This document shows positions 11,697-22,774 of a stretch of DNA of 64,000 nt, piece after piece. Both the position numbers and the translations under genes were made by a program. This DNA comes from Batillaria attramentaria (Eukaryota > Mollusca > Gastropoda > Batillariidae), in NCBI GenBank assembly GCA_018292915.2, contig JACVVK020000296.1:254501-318500 (forward strand), in the 5' to 3' direction. Below the pieces are notes generated by a model that worked only from the letters and a program-made list of their open reading frames with translations, searched no databases and was not told where the DNA came from. The stretch's first letter is position 1; each line of letters begins with the position of its first letter.

Positions 11697-13227
11697 GTGT
11701 GTGTGTGTGTGCGTGTGTGTGTGTGTGTGTGTGTTTAGCTTGCTCGCTCGTGTAACTGTTAACATAATTAATTATTGCGGCCAACCTTATTCTAGTTAGG
11801 GTTTGCTCCTGGTTAGGATGGGAAGATGGCATGTGCCAATGCATGTTTGTGTAGATGTTTCTTACAATTTCAACTGTTTCAGATGAGGACACGCTGCGTC
11901 TGGTCGTGTTTGGAAAAACCGGATCTGGAAAGAGCTCAACATGCAACACCATTATTGGAAAAAAGGCGTTTCGTGTTGGACAAGGGGTGGCTTCCGGCAC
12001 ACAGCACTGCCAGTCAGAGATGGCGACGGTTAACGGTCTAGCAATTTCGGTTCGTAAACAATCTCCCTATCTGTGTTTACTCTTCTTGTAGTATCTATTT
12101 TCAGGTCCTTACGGTCTTGTCAAAAGCATTAATCAATAATCTGTGTGCCACCCAAATCATAAACACTGACTTGTCATGTAGAGCAGCCTTCAATAATAGT
12201 CCGAATTTTATGAGGCTAGATGAGAAATTGTTACTAAAAGAGTAGCTGGCTGACTCAGACTTAGAAAAACAAGATAAAAACTGTTGCCAAGTTATTCCTT
12301 AAGCTACGGCATAGTCGAGAAGAGTAAACTAGTAACTGTCCTGTTCACTCGTTTGCTCAGAAATATTTAAAATTTGCTCATAAGTCTGGTTTGCTACGTA
12401 TGTTCAAGGGTTCAGAAATAGAATTCAGCTCAATCATAACTTATAGGACGGAGTTTCAGGAGAGAACACATGTGGAGAGATTTCATGTCAGGTTTCCCTT
12501 TCCAAAGGTTGTTGATACGCCTGGTGTCCACGCGACAGACAGGAGCACAGAAGATGTGGCCAAGGAAATCGCCAAGAGTATCCGGCTGTCGTCACCAGGA
12601 CCTCACGCCTTCCTCATGGTCGTCAACCTCAACCAGAGATTCACGGACCAAGAATACGCTGCCTATACAACGCTCAAAGAACTCTTTGGTCCTGAAGTGA
12701 AGAAGTACGTCATTTTGGCTTTCACCTGGGCGGATCAGCTGGAAACTTCAATTGAGAACTATCTGTGCGATGTCCCGGAGCGTCTGAAGGAAATCTTATC
12801 TGAAACTGGTGAACGTTATCTCGTCTTCAACAATAAGGGAGATAAGTCCACCAAAGGTCAACAGGTCCAACAACTTCTGTCTCTTCTGGGGGTTCCGGGG
12901 ACAGAGACTAGGTCGATCCCCTACTTTGAAAGTTCCTCCACCAAAGAGGCTGCAACGGAGCTAAATGAAAGGGTGCAGCAGACCATGGAACGGGAACATA
13001 TTTCAGCTAGAAAAGCTAAAGAAAGAATTCTGAAAGGGGTAGAAGCTAACAGCGAGGAAGAGCTGATAAGGCGTGCTCAAAGAGCACTAGAGATCGTTGA
13101 AAAACTTGCAAACATGATGGTTATTCTGGCCCCTGTGTTCGGGCAGCATAAGCAGACAGTAGAAACTGGGGCAGCAGCCGTTGCAGCTGGTGCAAGGGAA
13201 GCCCAGAATGTCTGTACAGTCCTGTAA
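11362..13227 (+). CDS. Complete AIG1/GIMAP GTPase with N-terminal anchor and CaaX box
   Basis: Coding exons 11386-11509, 11883-12049 and 12508-13227 sum to 1011 bases (336 residues) with matching phases. Residues 10-28 form a hydrophobic segment (ILPLILTLSLLLLF) followed by basic residues, a likely signal anchor. The GTPase domain shows GKTGSGKSS at about 52-60, DTPG at 100-103, SSPGPHAFLMV, RFTDQEY, TWAD (G4) at about 170-173 and RYLVFNNK (G5). A charged helical stretch from about residue 215 is probably a coiled coil. The last four residues are CTVL, a CaaX motif; Leu in the last position predicts geranylgeranylation. Vertebrate GIMAPs are usually anchored at the C-terminus, so an N-terminal anchor plus a lipid site is unusual. 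The start is the first ATG after acceptor TTCGTTTTCAG at 11361. Confidence 0.85.
11386..11509 (+). CDS. Exon: N-terminal membrane anchor of the GIMAP gene
   Basis: It codes MDTLIELSS, a hydrophobic helix and the basic RHRLSGWFLRK. It ends in phase 1 at donor GTAAATG. Confidence 0.8.
11661..11734. repeat. (TG)n microsatellite with GC interruptions
   Basis: TG units with two TGCG interruptions, in intron 1 of the complete GIMAP gene. Confidence 0.9.
11883..12049 (+). CDS. Exon: P-loop of the GIMAP gene
   Basis: Acceptor CAACTGTTTCAG; the first two bases complete an Asp codon. It codes LRLVVFGKTGSGKSSTCNTI (Walker A) and GVASGTQHC, which contains the switch-I threonine candidate. It ends in phase 0 at donor GTTCGT. 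Confidence 0.9.
12508..13227 (+). CDS. Exon: G3 to CaaX end of the GIMAP gene
   Basis: Acceptor CCCTTTCCAAAG precedes VVDTPG in phase 0. One 240-codon exon carries the remaining GTPase motifs, the helical tail and the stop after CTVL. Confidence 0.9.
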   Translation, partial: VVDTPGVHATDRSTEDVAKEIAKSIRLSSPGPHAFLMVVNLNQRFTDQEYAAYTTLKELFGPEVKKYVILAFTWADQLETSIENYLCDVPERLKEILSETGERYLVFNNKGDKSTKGQQVQQLLSLLGVPGTETRSIPYFESSSTKEAATELNERVQQTMEREHISARKAKERILKGVEANSEEELIRRAQRALEIVEKLANMMVILAPVFGQHKQTVETGAAAVAAGAREAQNVCTVL

Positions 13228-13900
13228 AAAGCACAGTTATCATGGTCACGTTTTTTTCATTTCCTTTATTGTTTATCTCTCGCTAACCGTTTTGTGTTTC
13301 TCGATTGTTCTTCTTGCGGTGGTGGTGATTGAGATGGTATTTTCCATTACCACTTCTTTCTTTGGTTTTTTGTTTGTTTTGTTGTTTGCTTTTTGGGGGG
13401 TTGTTGTTGTTGTTGTTTGTTTTGTTTGTTGTTGCTTTTTTGTTCTTTTTGGAGGGGGGGGTGGTTATTGTGTTGTTGTCGTTTTGTTTTCGATTGGTAA
13501 GTTTTGTTTGTTTTTTTCTTTGTTTGTTGTTGTTGTCTTGGGGGCGGTTGCTGCTCTTTGTTTTTTTTTTTGTTTTTGTTTTTTTTGTTGGTTTATTGTT
13601 GTTGTTTCTTTGTTTGAGTTTTTAAGGGGGGAGGGGAGGTGGGGGCTTTGTTGTTGTTAATTTGGTCATTCGATTCTTTGGATGTTGTTTGCTAGAGTTT
13701 TTAATTAATTTCATTTCAAATCTTATGTTGCTCTTACGTTTTTCTTTGGCTGTTTTTCTTCCACAGAAAAATTGCACGAGAGGATAGAGTGAGAGCGCGT
13801 TACATACGTGTAGAATTAAAAGAAGTACCTGACGACAGCAGCTATTATGTGACTGTGAAAATAAAGTTATATAGAGAGACGCTTTTATATATCAAAGTGT
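13228..13900 (+). other. 3' UTR region of the GIMAP gene, GT-rich
   Basis: The region after the stop is T/G-rich on the plus strand (13370-13680). A consensus donor GTAAGT near 13498 and an acceptor CTTCCACAG ending at 13766 suggest a 3' UTR intron. AATAAA at 13859-13864 could serve polyadenylation. The hydrophobic open frames here are low-complexity artefacts. Confidence 0.35.
13859..13864 (+). terminator. Candidate polyadenylation signal of the GIMAP gene
   Basis: AATAAA about 630 bases after the stop codon and before a (CT)n(CA)n tract. The assignment is by position only. Confidence 0.35.
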
Positions 13901-13912
13901 GTTCATCGTGTC

Positions 13913-14017
<105 letters not shown>

Positions 14018-14227
14018 TTAACACGTGTTGTAGTAAAAGATTCATTTTAAAAATGCAAAAAAAAAATACCGTGAACGGCCATTTATGAACAACTGCAGAA
14101 GACATGAAATATATGAGAATATATAAGGCACAAAGAACAAAGGCGTCGCTGAAGCCGAAAACATAATAATAATACATAGCTTTTATAGAGCGCCGTTCTC
14201 CACCTTCAAGGACTCGCTGCGCGTTAA

Positions 14228-14229
<2 letters not shown>

Positions 14230-14299
<70 letters not shown>
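14230..14299. repeat. (CA)n microsatellite
   Basis: About 35 CA units. Confidence 0.95.
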
Positions 14300-14301
<2 letters not shown>

Positions 14302-14544
14302 CGCTCAATCAGGTCAAACTGACAGTAGGGGAAGTAAGTAAAGATGAGATCCCTACCTAGATCTAGGAGATAGGCGCTTGTATGCCATTGGACAAGTGCG
14401 CCTTGCCCTACATCGGCTACAAGCCACAGTGGAGGGGTGTGGGGGTGGGGGTATCTACAATACTACCGCTGAAACACCTAGCATACAATTTGTACTACAA
14501 GAATGAATACACAAGTGTTTGCATTAGAAACACCAAGCAATTTT

Positions 14545-14700
14545 TTTCGAGTTGTTCCGTCACTGTTTCCACTTCCTTCATTGTTTATCTCTATCCAACT
14601 GTTTTGTGTTTCTCGATTGTTCTTCTTCTTGTGTTGGTGGTGATTGTGATGGCGTTTTCCATTAGCTCTTCTTTTTGTTTGTTTGCTTGTTTTTGTGTTG
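14545..14700 (+). repeat. Diverged duplicate of the GIMAP 3' UTR
   Basis: This segment aligns with 13240-13390. Shared blocks include TTGTTTATCTCT, GTTTTGTGTTTCTCGATTG and GGTGGTGATTG, in the same order and orientation. It implies a tandem duplication that once included the end of a GIMAP gene. Confidence 0.6.
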
Positions 14701-14994
14701 TTTTATTTTTGTTTGTTTGTTTGTTTGGTGGGAGGGTCTGGACCGAATAAATTTCCAAGCGACGGGATTAATAAAGTTATCTTTATAACTATAACTGATT
14801 TCTGGATGACAGTAAACCAGAATATCAATCCAGAAAACATCCCTCAGTTCACCAAACACGATGGGAGATTCTCGAGAGTTTACTATAACACGGAAGTTGG
14901 GGTGGATAATCTAATCCTGTGTCACAAATCAAATCAAATCAAATCAAATCTGCTAAAAGGAATGATGGAAGGAAGGAAGGAATGATACGGTATA

Positions 14995-15190
14995 TCTTCT
15001 TAGAGCCCAAAGCCCGTGCGAAACTTGCATTTGGCAGAAGGTCCTTTCAGTACCAGGTCCCGAGAGTTTGGAATTCACTTCCTCTACATGTCCGTCAGTC
15101 TCCATCTTTCACAGTTTTTAAAAACAAACTAAAAACCCACTTCTTCCAGTCAGCCTTCTCTCCCTCTCTGCTAAAAGCATATCTGGTGAT
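14995..15190 (+). pseudogene. LINE reverse-transcriptase 3' fragment
   Basis: The plus-strand frame codes LAFGRRSFQYQVPRVWNSLP and then KNKLKTHFFQSAF. This matches the typical C-terminal end of CR1/jockey-like LINE proteins (the xxAPRLWNSLP type). Nothing upstream codes the rest of the RT, so it is a 5'-truncated insertion. GTT-rich sequence follows. Confidence 0.6.
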
Positions 15191-15607
15191 AATTCCGAGA
15201 GGGAAAGAGAGTTGCTCCTCTGGATGGGCAGGCAGGGCAGGGGCTTTTTCGTAGCCGCGGCGTGGCCTTTTTGTTGTAGTTGTTGTTTTTGTTGTGGTTG
15301 TTGTTGCTGTTTTTCATAATCCTTGTTTCTTCTTAGTGTTGTATCTTTTGAATGCTTGTCGTCAAAATCTTCGTAATGCAGCAAGGACAATATCGCGGAC
15401 ATGCGCACTCAACTATCGTCTGTAATACTGAGACGCGGTTACACGTGAGAACAATGAACGCCCGGTCGGCAGCAACCATATTATATCCGGGAGAAGTTTG
15501 AAGGTCAGAAAATCTTATAAACAAGTGTTACACATAATGACTAATGTTCAAGTTATTGTCAACTCGGGAAGGAGCATCCTGCTTTGGTCATCAGTGCAGC
15601 ATGTCGC

Positions 15608-16016
15608 TACGGTCGGTGGTCTAGTGCTGAAGAGACTTGTCACCAATGCGAGAGGTCAGGGGGTTCGAGTCCCATTCGGGGCAAAGAATTTTTCCTTCTC
15701 GTATGTGGCACCGATCATTCGGATCGTCGGGGGTTCTCTCCGGGTACTCCGGCTTCCCCCACCCCCACCCCCACTCCCCTCTGCTTTGGAAATGTTCAGC
15801 CCATCCAATTTGAAAAATAAATGCTATTCTACATCCCGAAACTTAAATAGCTGAGCTGATCCTTCGCAAGACGTGATTGTAATGTGTTTATGTCCAGTGT
15901 GTGAGAGAATGTGTGTGATTCACGTGTGAGCATACGTGTCGGGTTCAGTTCGCGGCGCTTTGAGCCGATTCAATGAAACTGGGTGAAGCGCCTATACATT
16001 ATTATTATTATTATCT
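15608..16016 (+). mobile_element. SINE-A copy 1
   Basis: The head GGTCGGTGGTCTAGTG with box B GGTTCGAGTCCC is tRNA-like. The body contains GGTTCTCTCCGGGTACTCC, AATGTTCAGCCC and GCGCTTTGAGCCGATTCA. The tail is (ATT)n. It shares this structure with five other long copies in the window. Confidence 0.85.
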
Positions 16017-16404
16017 TTAAAAGTACTCACACGCTGCGATTCTGCACGTCTACCATCGGCGAAATCCCCATAGCGCCAATTAAATCCGCTTTTAGCGGGC
16101 ACTCCCAGGAAAAAGCCGCCGCGACGCCAGTGAATAGAGCACGGTCCTCCTTTTTTCTCGCCACACCAGCGACTATGCTTTGTGTATTGGAGCGCCGGGC
16201 CGGCGGTGCAGCTGGTAGCCGAAGTGTGTTGCAACGTGTGACCGCAACCTCCGCGCAATACACGAGCGGGTGTCTCGCAGGCACTCTACGTTTGACAAGG
16301 CCTTTAGAGATAACAGTCAGCGTTGTAAGTGGGGTGCACTGTATGCGCACAAATTATGATCTGTTTACTTTTTCCCCAGTGCAGACGGGATTACAAAAAG
16401 GAAA

Positions 16405-16438
<34 letters not shown>

Positions 16439-16440
16439 AT

Positions 16441-16546
16441 GGCGGCTGGGGCCAAATATATGTGCTGGCCTTTATCTCGTTGTCCCGTCTTTGATATCAC
16501 CCTTACGTGGTGGAAAAGGACGTTATACTCCCAAACACCCAACCCC
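16441..16546 (+). mobile_element. SINE-C fragment followed by microsatellite
   Basis: Only the post-tRNA body is present (GGCTGGGGCCAAATAT, then TTTGATATCACCC, then GGTGGAAAAGGACGTT). (CT)n and (TG)n tracts follow immediately. Confidence 0.7.
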
Positions 16547-16550
16547 ACCC

Positions 16551-16565
16551 TCTCTCTCTCTCTCT

Positions 16566-16618
<53 letters not shown>

Positions 16619-16620
16619 CC

Positions 16621-16687
<67 letters not shown>
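16551..16687. repeat. Compound (CT)n(GT)n microsatellite
   Basis: A short CT run is followed by about 60 GT units with a GCGTGCCG interruption near 16613-16622. Confidence 0.95.
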
Positions 16688-16690
<3 letters not shown>

Positions 16691-16774
16691 CACGCGTGTC
16701 GCATAAAACAAAAATTAAATACAAAACTATGAGAAAAAACTGAGATATCTCGTCCATTTCATTTGCCCTCCGAC

Positions 16775-16780
16775 TTTATT
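16775..16780 (-). terminator. Candidate polyadenylation signal of MGAT4
   Basis: TTTATT on the plus strand (AATAAA in the gene orientation) lies about 520 bases past the MGAT4 stop codon. This is the first clear AATAAA seen in that direction. Confidence 0.4.
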
Positions 16781-17005
16781 GTGCAAAATACACAGTAGTT
16801 AAGAAAATATTGGAGTTTTGTGTTTGTGGATCATTTCTGACACCATCAGTGTACAGCACTCTATGTATTGTTTACACAAGACAAGCGTAACAACCGAACC
16901 TTGGCTTGAATACACGTTGTTAGCAGCTGCAAAAAGCTACCATCAGTTCCATACTTATAATCCATGTTGCTGCGTTCAACGCATCTCTCTCTCTCTCTCT
17001 CTCTC

Positions 17006-17052
17006 TTACGTGGTGGAAAAGGACGTTAAACTCCCAAACACCCACTCCCCCG
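17006..17052 (+). mobile_element. SINE-C fragment in the MGAT4 3' UTR
   Basis: The short body piece TTACGTGGTGGAAAAGGACG and CCCAAACACCC is flanked on both sides by (CT)n. Confidence 0.5.
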
Positions 17053-17056
17053 CCAC

Positions 17057-17057
<1 letters not shown>

Positions 17058-17151
<94 letters not shown>
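17058..17151. repeat. Compound (CT)n(CA)n microsatellite
   Basis: About 10 CT and 37 CA units, within the predicted MGAT4 3' UTR. Confidence 0.95.
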
Positions 17152-17154
<3 letters not shown>

Positions 17155-17296
17155 AACAGACATGATGATACATATGAGTGACAGTCCAATTTCTAAAGGC
17201 CACGCATTCAATTGACGTTTCCTTGTAACGTAATGTACAGTCTGCCCTTGCGCACACAATGAACACGAGGTGAGGACAAGGATTTCAATATTCAAA

Positions 17297-17790
17297 TTAT
17301 GCTGATGGCGTCAAAAATACTGCAATCTCCCGAATCAGCAACCACGGTGTCTGTTCTCGCGTCACTTTAATCTGCAAACACATGACCTTGAACTTCACTA
17401 TGCTTCTCACGTCCTTGACGTCGAGTCTCCCTTCACTGAAGTCCCCAAGGTCAATGTCGTTCGTGCAGTCCAGGCGACCGGTGTTCCTCAGCAACGTTAA
17501 ACTGGCCAGCAGTTTCCCGTGCTGCAGGATGTCCTCCGGGTGACTCTCTGACCCTGTTTCTATGACAACACGTTCTATACTCTTCGGCTCCTCAAACACA
17601 AGGACAAATGTGTCACCGACACCGGGCGAACCGTCGGACCAAAAGTAGCCTTCCATGTTAGAGTAGGACAGCTTGGGAACAAAGTTCAGGTAAGTCTTGA
17701 GCGTCGTGTAGATCTCGACCGGAGGGTTGTCTCCCTTGTATTTCTTAACCATGTTGTCGAAGAAACGATCCTTCAAAGGCTGGATTTTGC
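17297..17790 (-). CDS. MGAT4: MGAT4 exon 7: C-terminal module
   Basis: After acceptor TTGTCTAACAG, the first two bases complete the Gly of LPGKIQ. The exon codes TLKTYLNF, a [18 protein letters not shown] segment and HPEDIL, all family-typical, and ends FLTPSA with TAA. Confidence 0.92.
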
Positions 17791-20700
17791 CTGTTAGACA
17801 ATAAATCATAATCATCGTGTCAGTTTATTTCAAATGATAATTAGATTAGGTATCCGCTGGCCGTATCATTGTATTTTCTTCTAGTATGTATCGATACCCC
17901 CTCTTCGTATGTCATTTCGCTACGCGATTAAGTCAGCCATGCTCCAAATCATTTACAAACGTATCTGTGCAGCGACAGACATATAAATGTGTTATGAATC
18001 TAAACAGAGGGTGTTGCCAATAACTGTTATCGATATTCAGTGTTCCCGACTGTGCACAGGTGTCAGTGGTGTGCGTTTTTTTGTACGCACGAAACTCTTA
18101 AACAGACGCACAAATCTGAGAACAGTGCGTCACAGGGGACGGTTTTATTTCATTTCATTCTGTTTCATTTCATGTCTTACCCGGTAAGGGGAGCCTGGTA
18201 GCCCAATGGTGGCGCGTTGGATTTTCAATGCTCGGGTCGTGAGTTCGAATCCTGGCTTGGGCCAAATATTTCCGCTGGCCTTTTTCTCGTAGTCCCGTCT
18301 TTGATATCACACATACGTGATAGCAAAAAGGACGTTAACCTCCAAAACACCCACCCACCTACCCACCCACCGTTACTCGCTAATCACCGGGTCCCCTTGC
18401 AAAATACAGTTTCACTGCATTTCATTCTATTTCATTTCGCAGTCTCACCGGGTAGTGATACAGTTTCACTGCATTTCATTCTATTTCATTTCGCAGTCTC
18501 ACCGGGTAGTGACGACTGGGTCCCCTTGTGTTGGAAGAGGGTCGGGGTTCGGAGCCGTTTCTGTAGCTGCGTCATCAGCATGTTGAAGTAGAGGTAGGTG
18601 TAGTCAACTGGCTGCTCCTGGAAGAACATCAGCAGCAGCTGGGACAAGCGGTCAAGGTCGTGTGACTTGTATAGCTTCCCTGAAGAATATAAACAACATC
18701 AGAATGTTGATAATCATAATAATAAAAATAATAATGAGTATTGTATAGGCACTTTACCCAGTTTCATGAATCGGCTCAAAGCGCCGCGAACTGAACCCAA
18801 CACGCACGCTCACGTGAATCACACGCATTTTCTCACACACTGCACATTACAATCACGTGGTGCGAAGGGTCAGCTCAGCTGTTTAAATTTCGGAATTTTA
18901 GAATTGCATTTATTTTTCAAATTTGGTGGGCTTAACATTTTCAAAGCAGAGGGGGAGGAAGCCGGAGTACCCCGAGAGAACCCCCGACGATCGGCCCGAA
19001 TGAACGGTGCCACATACGAGAAGGGAAAATTCTTTGCTACGAGTGGGACTCGAACCCCTGACTTCTCGCATTGGTGACAAGTCTGTTAACCACTAGACCA
19101 CCGACCGCCCCATGATGCTGCTTTATCAGAACCAGGTCAACCGTGTCAGAGACAATGGAGACAGTGAGTGTTTGTTTTAAGAATGTTCAGCCAACAAAAG
19201 TTGAAAATACATGCAATTCTAAATTCCGAAACTTAAACAACGGAGACGACTCTCGCACCACGGGATTGTAATGTGTTCATTTCAAGTGTGTGAGAGAGTT
19301 TTTGAATTTTGTGGGCTGAACATTTCGAGCAAACAAGAGCACTCAGGAGCGAAATCATAAGTACGTTGCCTTAAGGCGCGTCGTAATTGTCGACAAAGAA
19401 CTCCGAATAACCTCGAAGAACGAAGGAAAATCCTTCGGCCGAACCATTTTTGGGGTTCGCAAGGAGATTTTGGACAGTTCGGTCTTCGCTCGACATGCAA
19501 TGCGAGGAACTCCGAACAAACGCGAAGGATTTCGCAAGGCGCTATGTGATTGGCTGGTCCAGATTCGCCGGCTATCTGATTTCAAGATGGCAGAGGGTCG
19601 CGCTCGCACATGGCCGGTGTCGGTTCAAAGTTACAAGCATAAGATGGAATAAGCCCGTTCAAATAAAAGACAATATTAAGGCCCACACCGATAAATCCAA
19701 GCTCAGAGAACTCCAGGCAGGTCCACGAGTCATTCTGCTGCTGAATGTACTGCCGGATGTTGCTGACGTAACCACGGGCGGTGATGACGTCATCCTCCAG
19801 CTGCATGTAGTACTGGGACAGCTTGGCGGAATAACGCATGAGGTAAGAGTAGTCGTAGTTCTGTTTGGACCGCCACGTGACGTAATCCTTACTCTGGTCA
19901 TACGTCTGTTTTGTGACCTGAAAATATAAAATAAGCACAGTGGAGTGGATCAATATATGTGTGCGGTCGGTGGTCTAGTGGTTAAGACTCAGTCACAAAT
20001 GCGAGAGGTCAGGTTCGAGTCCCACTCAGTCGGGGCGAAGAACTGTTCTTTCTCGTATGTGGCAGCCGTTCATTCGGGCCGACCGTCGGGGGTTCTCTCC
20101 GGGTACTCCGGCTTCCTTCCCCCTCCGCTTTGGAATGTTCAGCCCACAAAATTAAAAAAGAAATGCAATTCTAAACTTACGAAACTTAAATTTGCTGGGC
20201 TGACTCTTCGCACCGCGTGATTGTAATGTGCTCATGTCCAGTGTGTGAGAAAATGCGTGTGATTCACGTGAGCGTGCGTGTTGGGCATAGCTCGCGGCGC
20301 TTTGAGCCAAATATTTGAGATAAAGCGCCTATATTAATGCGCTTATTATTATTGTTGTTGTTGTTATACGCGCTTGCTTGTAATACCGTGTATACCATGT
20401 GCCGGTTTTTTTTTTTTTTTTTTTTTTTTTTTTGCCCGAGAACTAGTTCCTATATTGTACAAACGCGCATGGAAATCATCTGTCCGTGTCGTATTCAAAT
20501 TCATGCCTCAGGAAGCAACAAAGCAGACCTGAAACGAAGAAGGACCTGAAAAGGAATGCATCTTACTGTTTAAAAGTTGTTTCCGCACGGGTGATGGGTG
20601 CACTGATTTTTCGACCTTGCGGTGAAAATTTGTACCCGCTGTCACGGGTAAACAGTACAGTCCCCTTTCGTTGTCTCGCGCATTTCCCATATCTGTAATT

Positions 20701-22289
20701 TCAGAAGTCTTTCAAAATTCTAATCAAATTCCTGCTCATCAGGGATCGAACCAGACAGCTTAGCATCCAATGTCGGATACCTAACCCACTAGACCAAATT
20801 AAAATTAGGGGTGAGCGGTGGTCTAATAGGTAGTGCGTCGGATTTAGACGCTGCGCTACTGAAAGGCCGTCACCAATGTCATGGCGATGAAGCGTGGTTT
20901 CGAGCCCAGGTCGAGCTTGTGATATATGCTACCGGTTTTTGCTGGCTGTCGGGTTGCTCATCGGGGGTTTCTATCCGGGTTATCCGGCTTTCCTCCCCCA
21001 GCAAAAATTGTAAAAAAAATATAGGATAGGTATTGGGTGGCACTGCACCGCGGCGACGCGCTTCCTCCGGTGGAAGCAGCCCGAATTTCCCGAAAGGGAT
21101 GATAAAGTAGTTTTTTGTTGTTTTTTTTTAAATCCCGTGCCCACTAGTATGCAGACTCTGACCTTGAAGGAAGAGTAGAGTGTTTTTGGCGTCTGTATGA
21201 CGTGGATGTGCCCTTCGCTGATGTCCTGCTCGAAGCTCTTTTGGAGCTGGACGAAGGTTGCGTTCCGCAAAACTGGGTCAAGGTCGGCCACGAGAATCAC
21301 TATGGTGACGTCCTTCTTCTGATCGTCATCCATGTTGGAGAGGAGTGACGTCACTGTCTGGATGATGTAGTCGTCGCCTTGCCTCTTGACCGTTGGAATT
21401 CCGATCGTCAGGAATTCTGCAATATTGACATTTTTTTTTTTTTAATTTACCGAGTTCGTGGGCTCATCAGCTTATCCCCCCCCCCCCCCCAACACCACCA
21501 CAAAAAAATAATACAACGACTAAAAAAATAATTAAATAAATAATTAAATAATCAAAAGCCTTCCTGTATTTTCCTCAGCCGCGTGATGGTCTTTGTTGCT
21601 TGAGCTGCATGAGGCCACAAATAACTAACTCCAGTCATTTCCTGTTTAACTGGTCAGTTTCACAAGTGTTTGTCTGTTTGTCGTTGTATAATGTGCGTGA
21701 GTGTGAGTGAGTGATAGGCGCATTGAGTTTTATTTAAATAAAAGCGCCCTACAAATATCATTTATTATTATTATCGTTATTAAATACACAAATAAATAAA
21801 TACGTTTTAAAAATAAATGTGTATTAAGTAATAAATAAAAAATTAATAAAACAAATAAAATAACTTAAATGAATTTAAAGACCCCCAGCCTTGCAATGAG
21901 ACTATGAACTTTGTTGTTTAAATGACTTGAAATATTGGCTCTATATTTCGTTGCCTTTGGTAGTGCCTGATTCGCGCCGTCAAGTATGCGTGTAGTTTCT
22001 GGTGTTGGCTTGCTAATGCTCTTGCAAAAAAAAAAAAAAAAAAAAAAACAATGAAATAAAAAAACTAAAACAGTTCAACACTCAAAACACTGCCACAGAA
22101 GTATACCAAAATTGTTTTGAGTTCAGAATTAAGCGTATACATGTACATACTTGTGTCCTGAGTACTGGGAACTGGGAATATCAGCGCTTCCTCGGAGTCA
22201 ACTCGAAAGTGAAGCCCACAACTGCAGCTCTGCGCAGAAAATTTGCATAATTTTTTTTTTTCAGGTATTGTGCTTGTAGTAACTTATAC

Positions 22290-22355
<66 letters not shown>

Positions 22356-22621
22356 ACACACAACTTAACTAACTTACTAAGTAACTAACTTACTAACTAA
22401 CTAACCTCCCAGTTATAAGGATTGTCGTCTGTCTGCGCGTTAGACGATTGTTGGGGCTGTTGCTGGTCTGCAGGGAGATAATCAAAAGGTCTGCGCTGCA
22501 CTCCATTCCCAGTGACATCCCTTGAGTCTATCCCATACTGTTCATCTGAATTCAATGAATAAAAGAATTAAGAAAAAAAATACAGCATCCTGCCAGTTTA
22601 CAATCCAAGTATTAATCACAC

Positions 22622-22702
<81 letters not shown>

Positions 22703-22710
22703 TGTGTGTG

Positions 22711-22774
<64 letters not shown>

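Noticed and set aside
16503..16757. Long open frames of Cys-Val, Thr-His or Leu-Ser repeats
   Set aside because: They are translations of (GT)n, (CA)n and (CT)n tracts. The same applies at 7074-7292, 13938-14300, 17006-17295, 22522-22905, 36212-36616, 46467-46701, 54746-55040, 58513-59290, 60488-61127 and 62759-63452.
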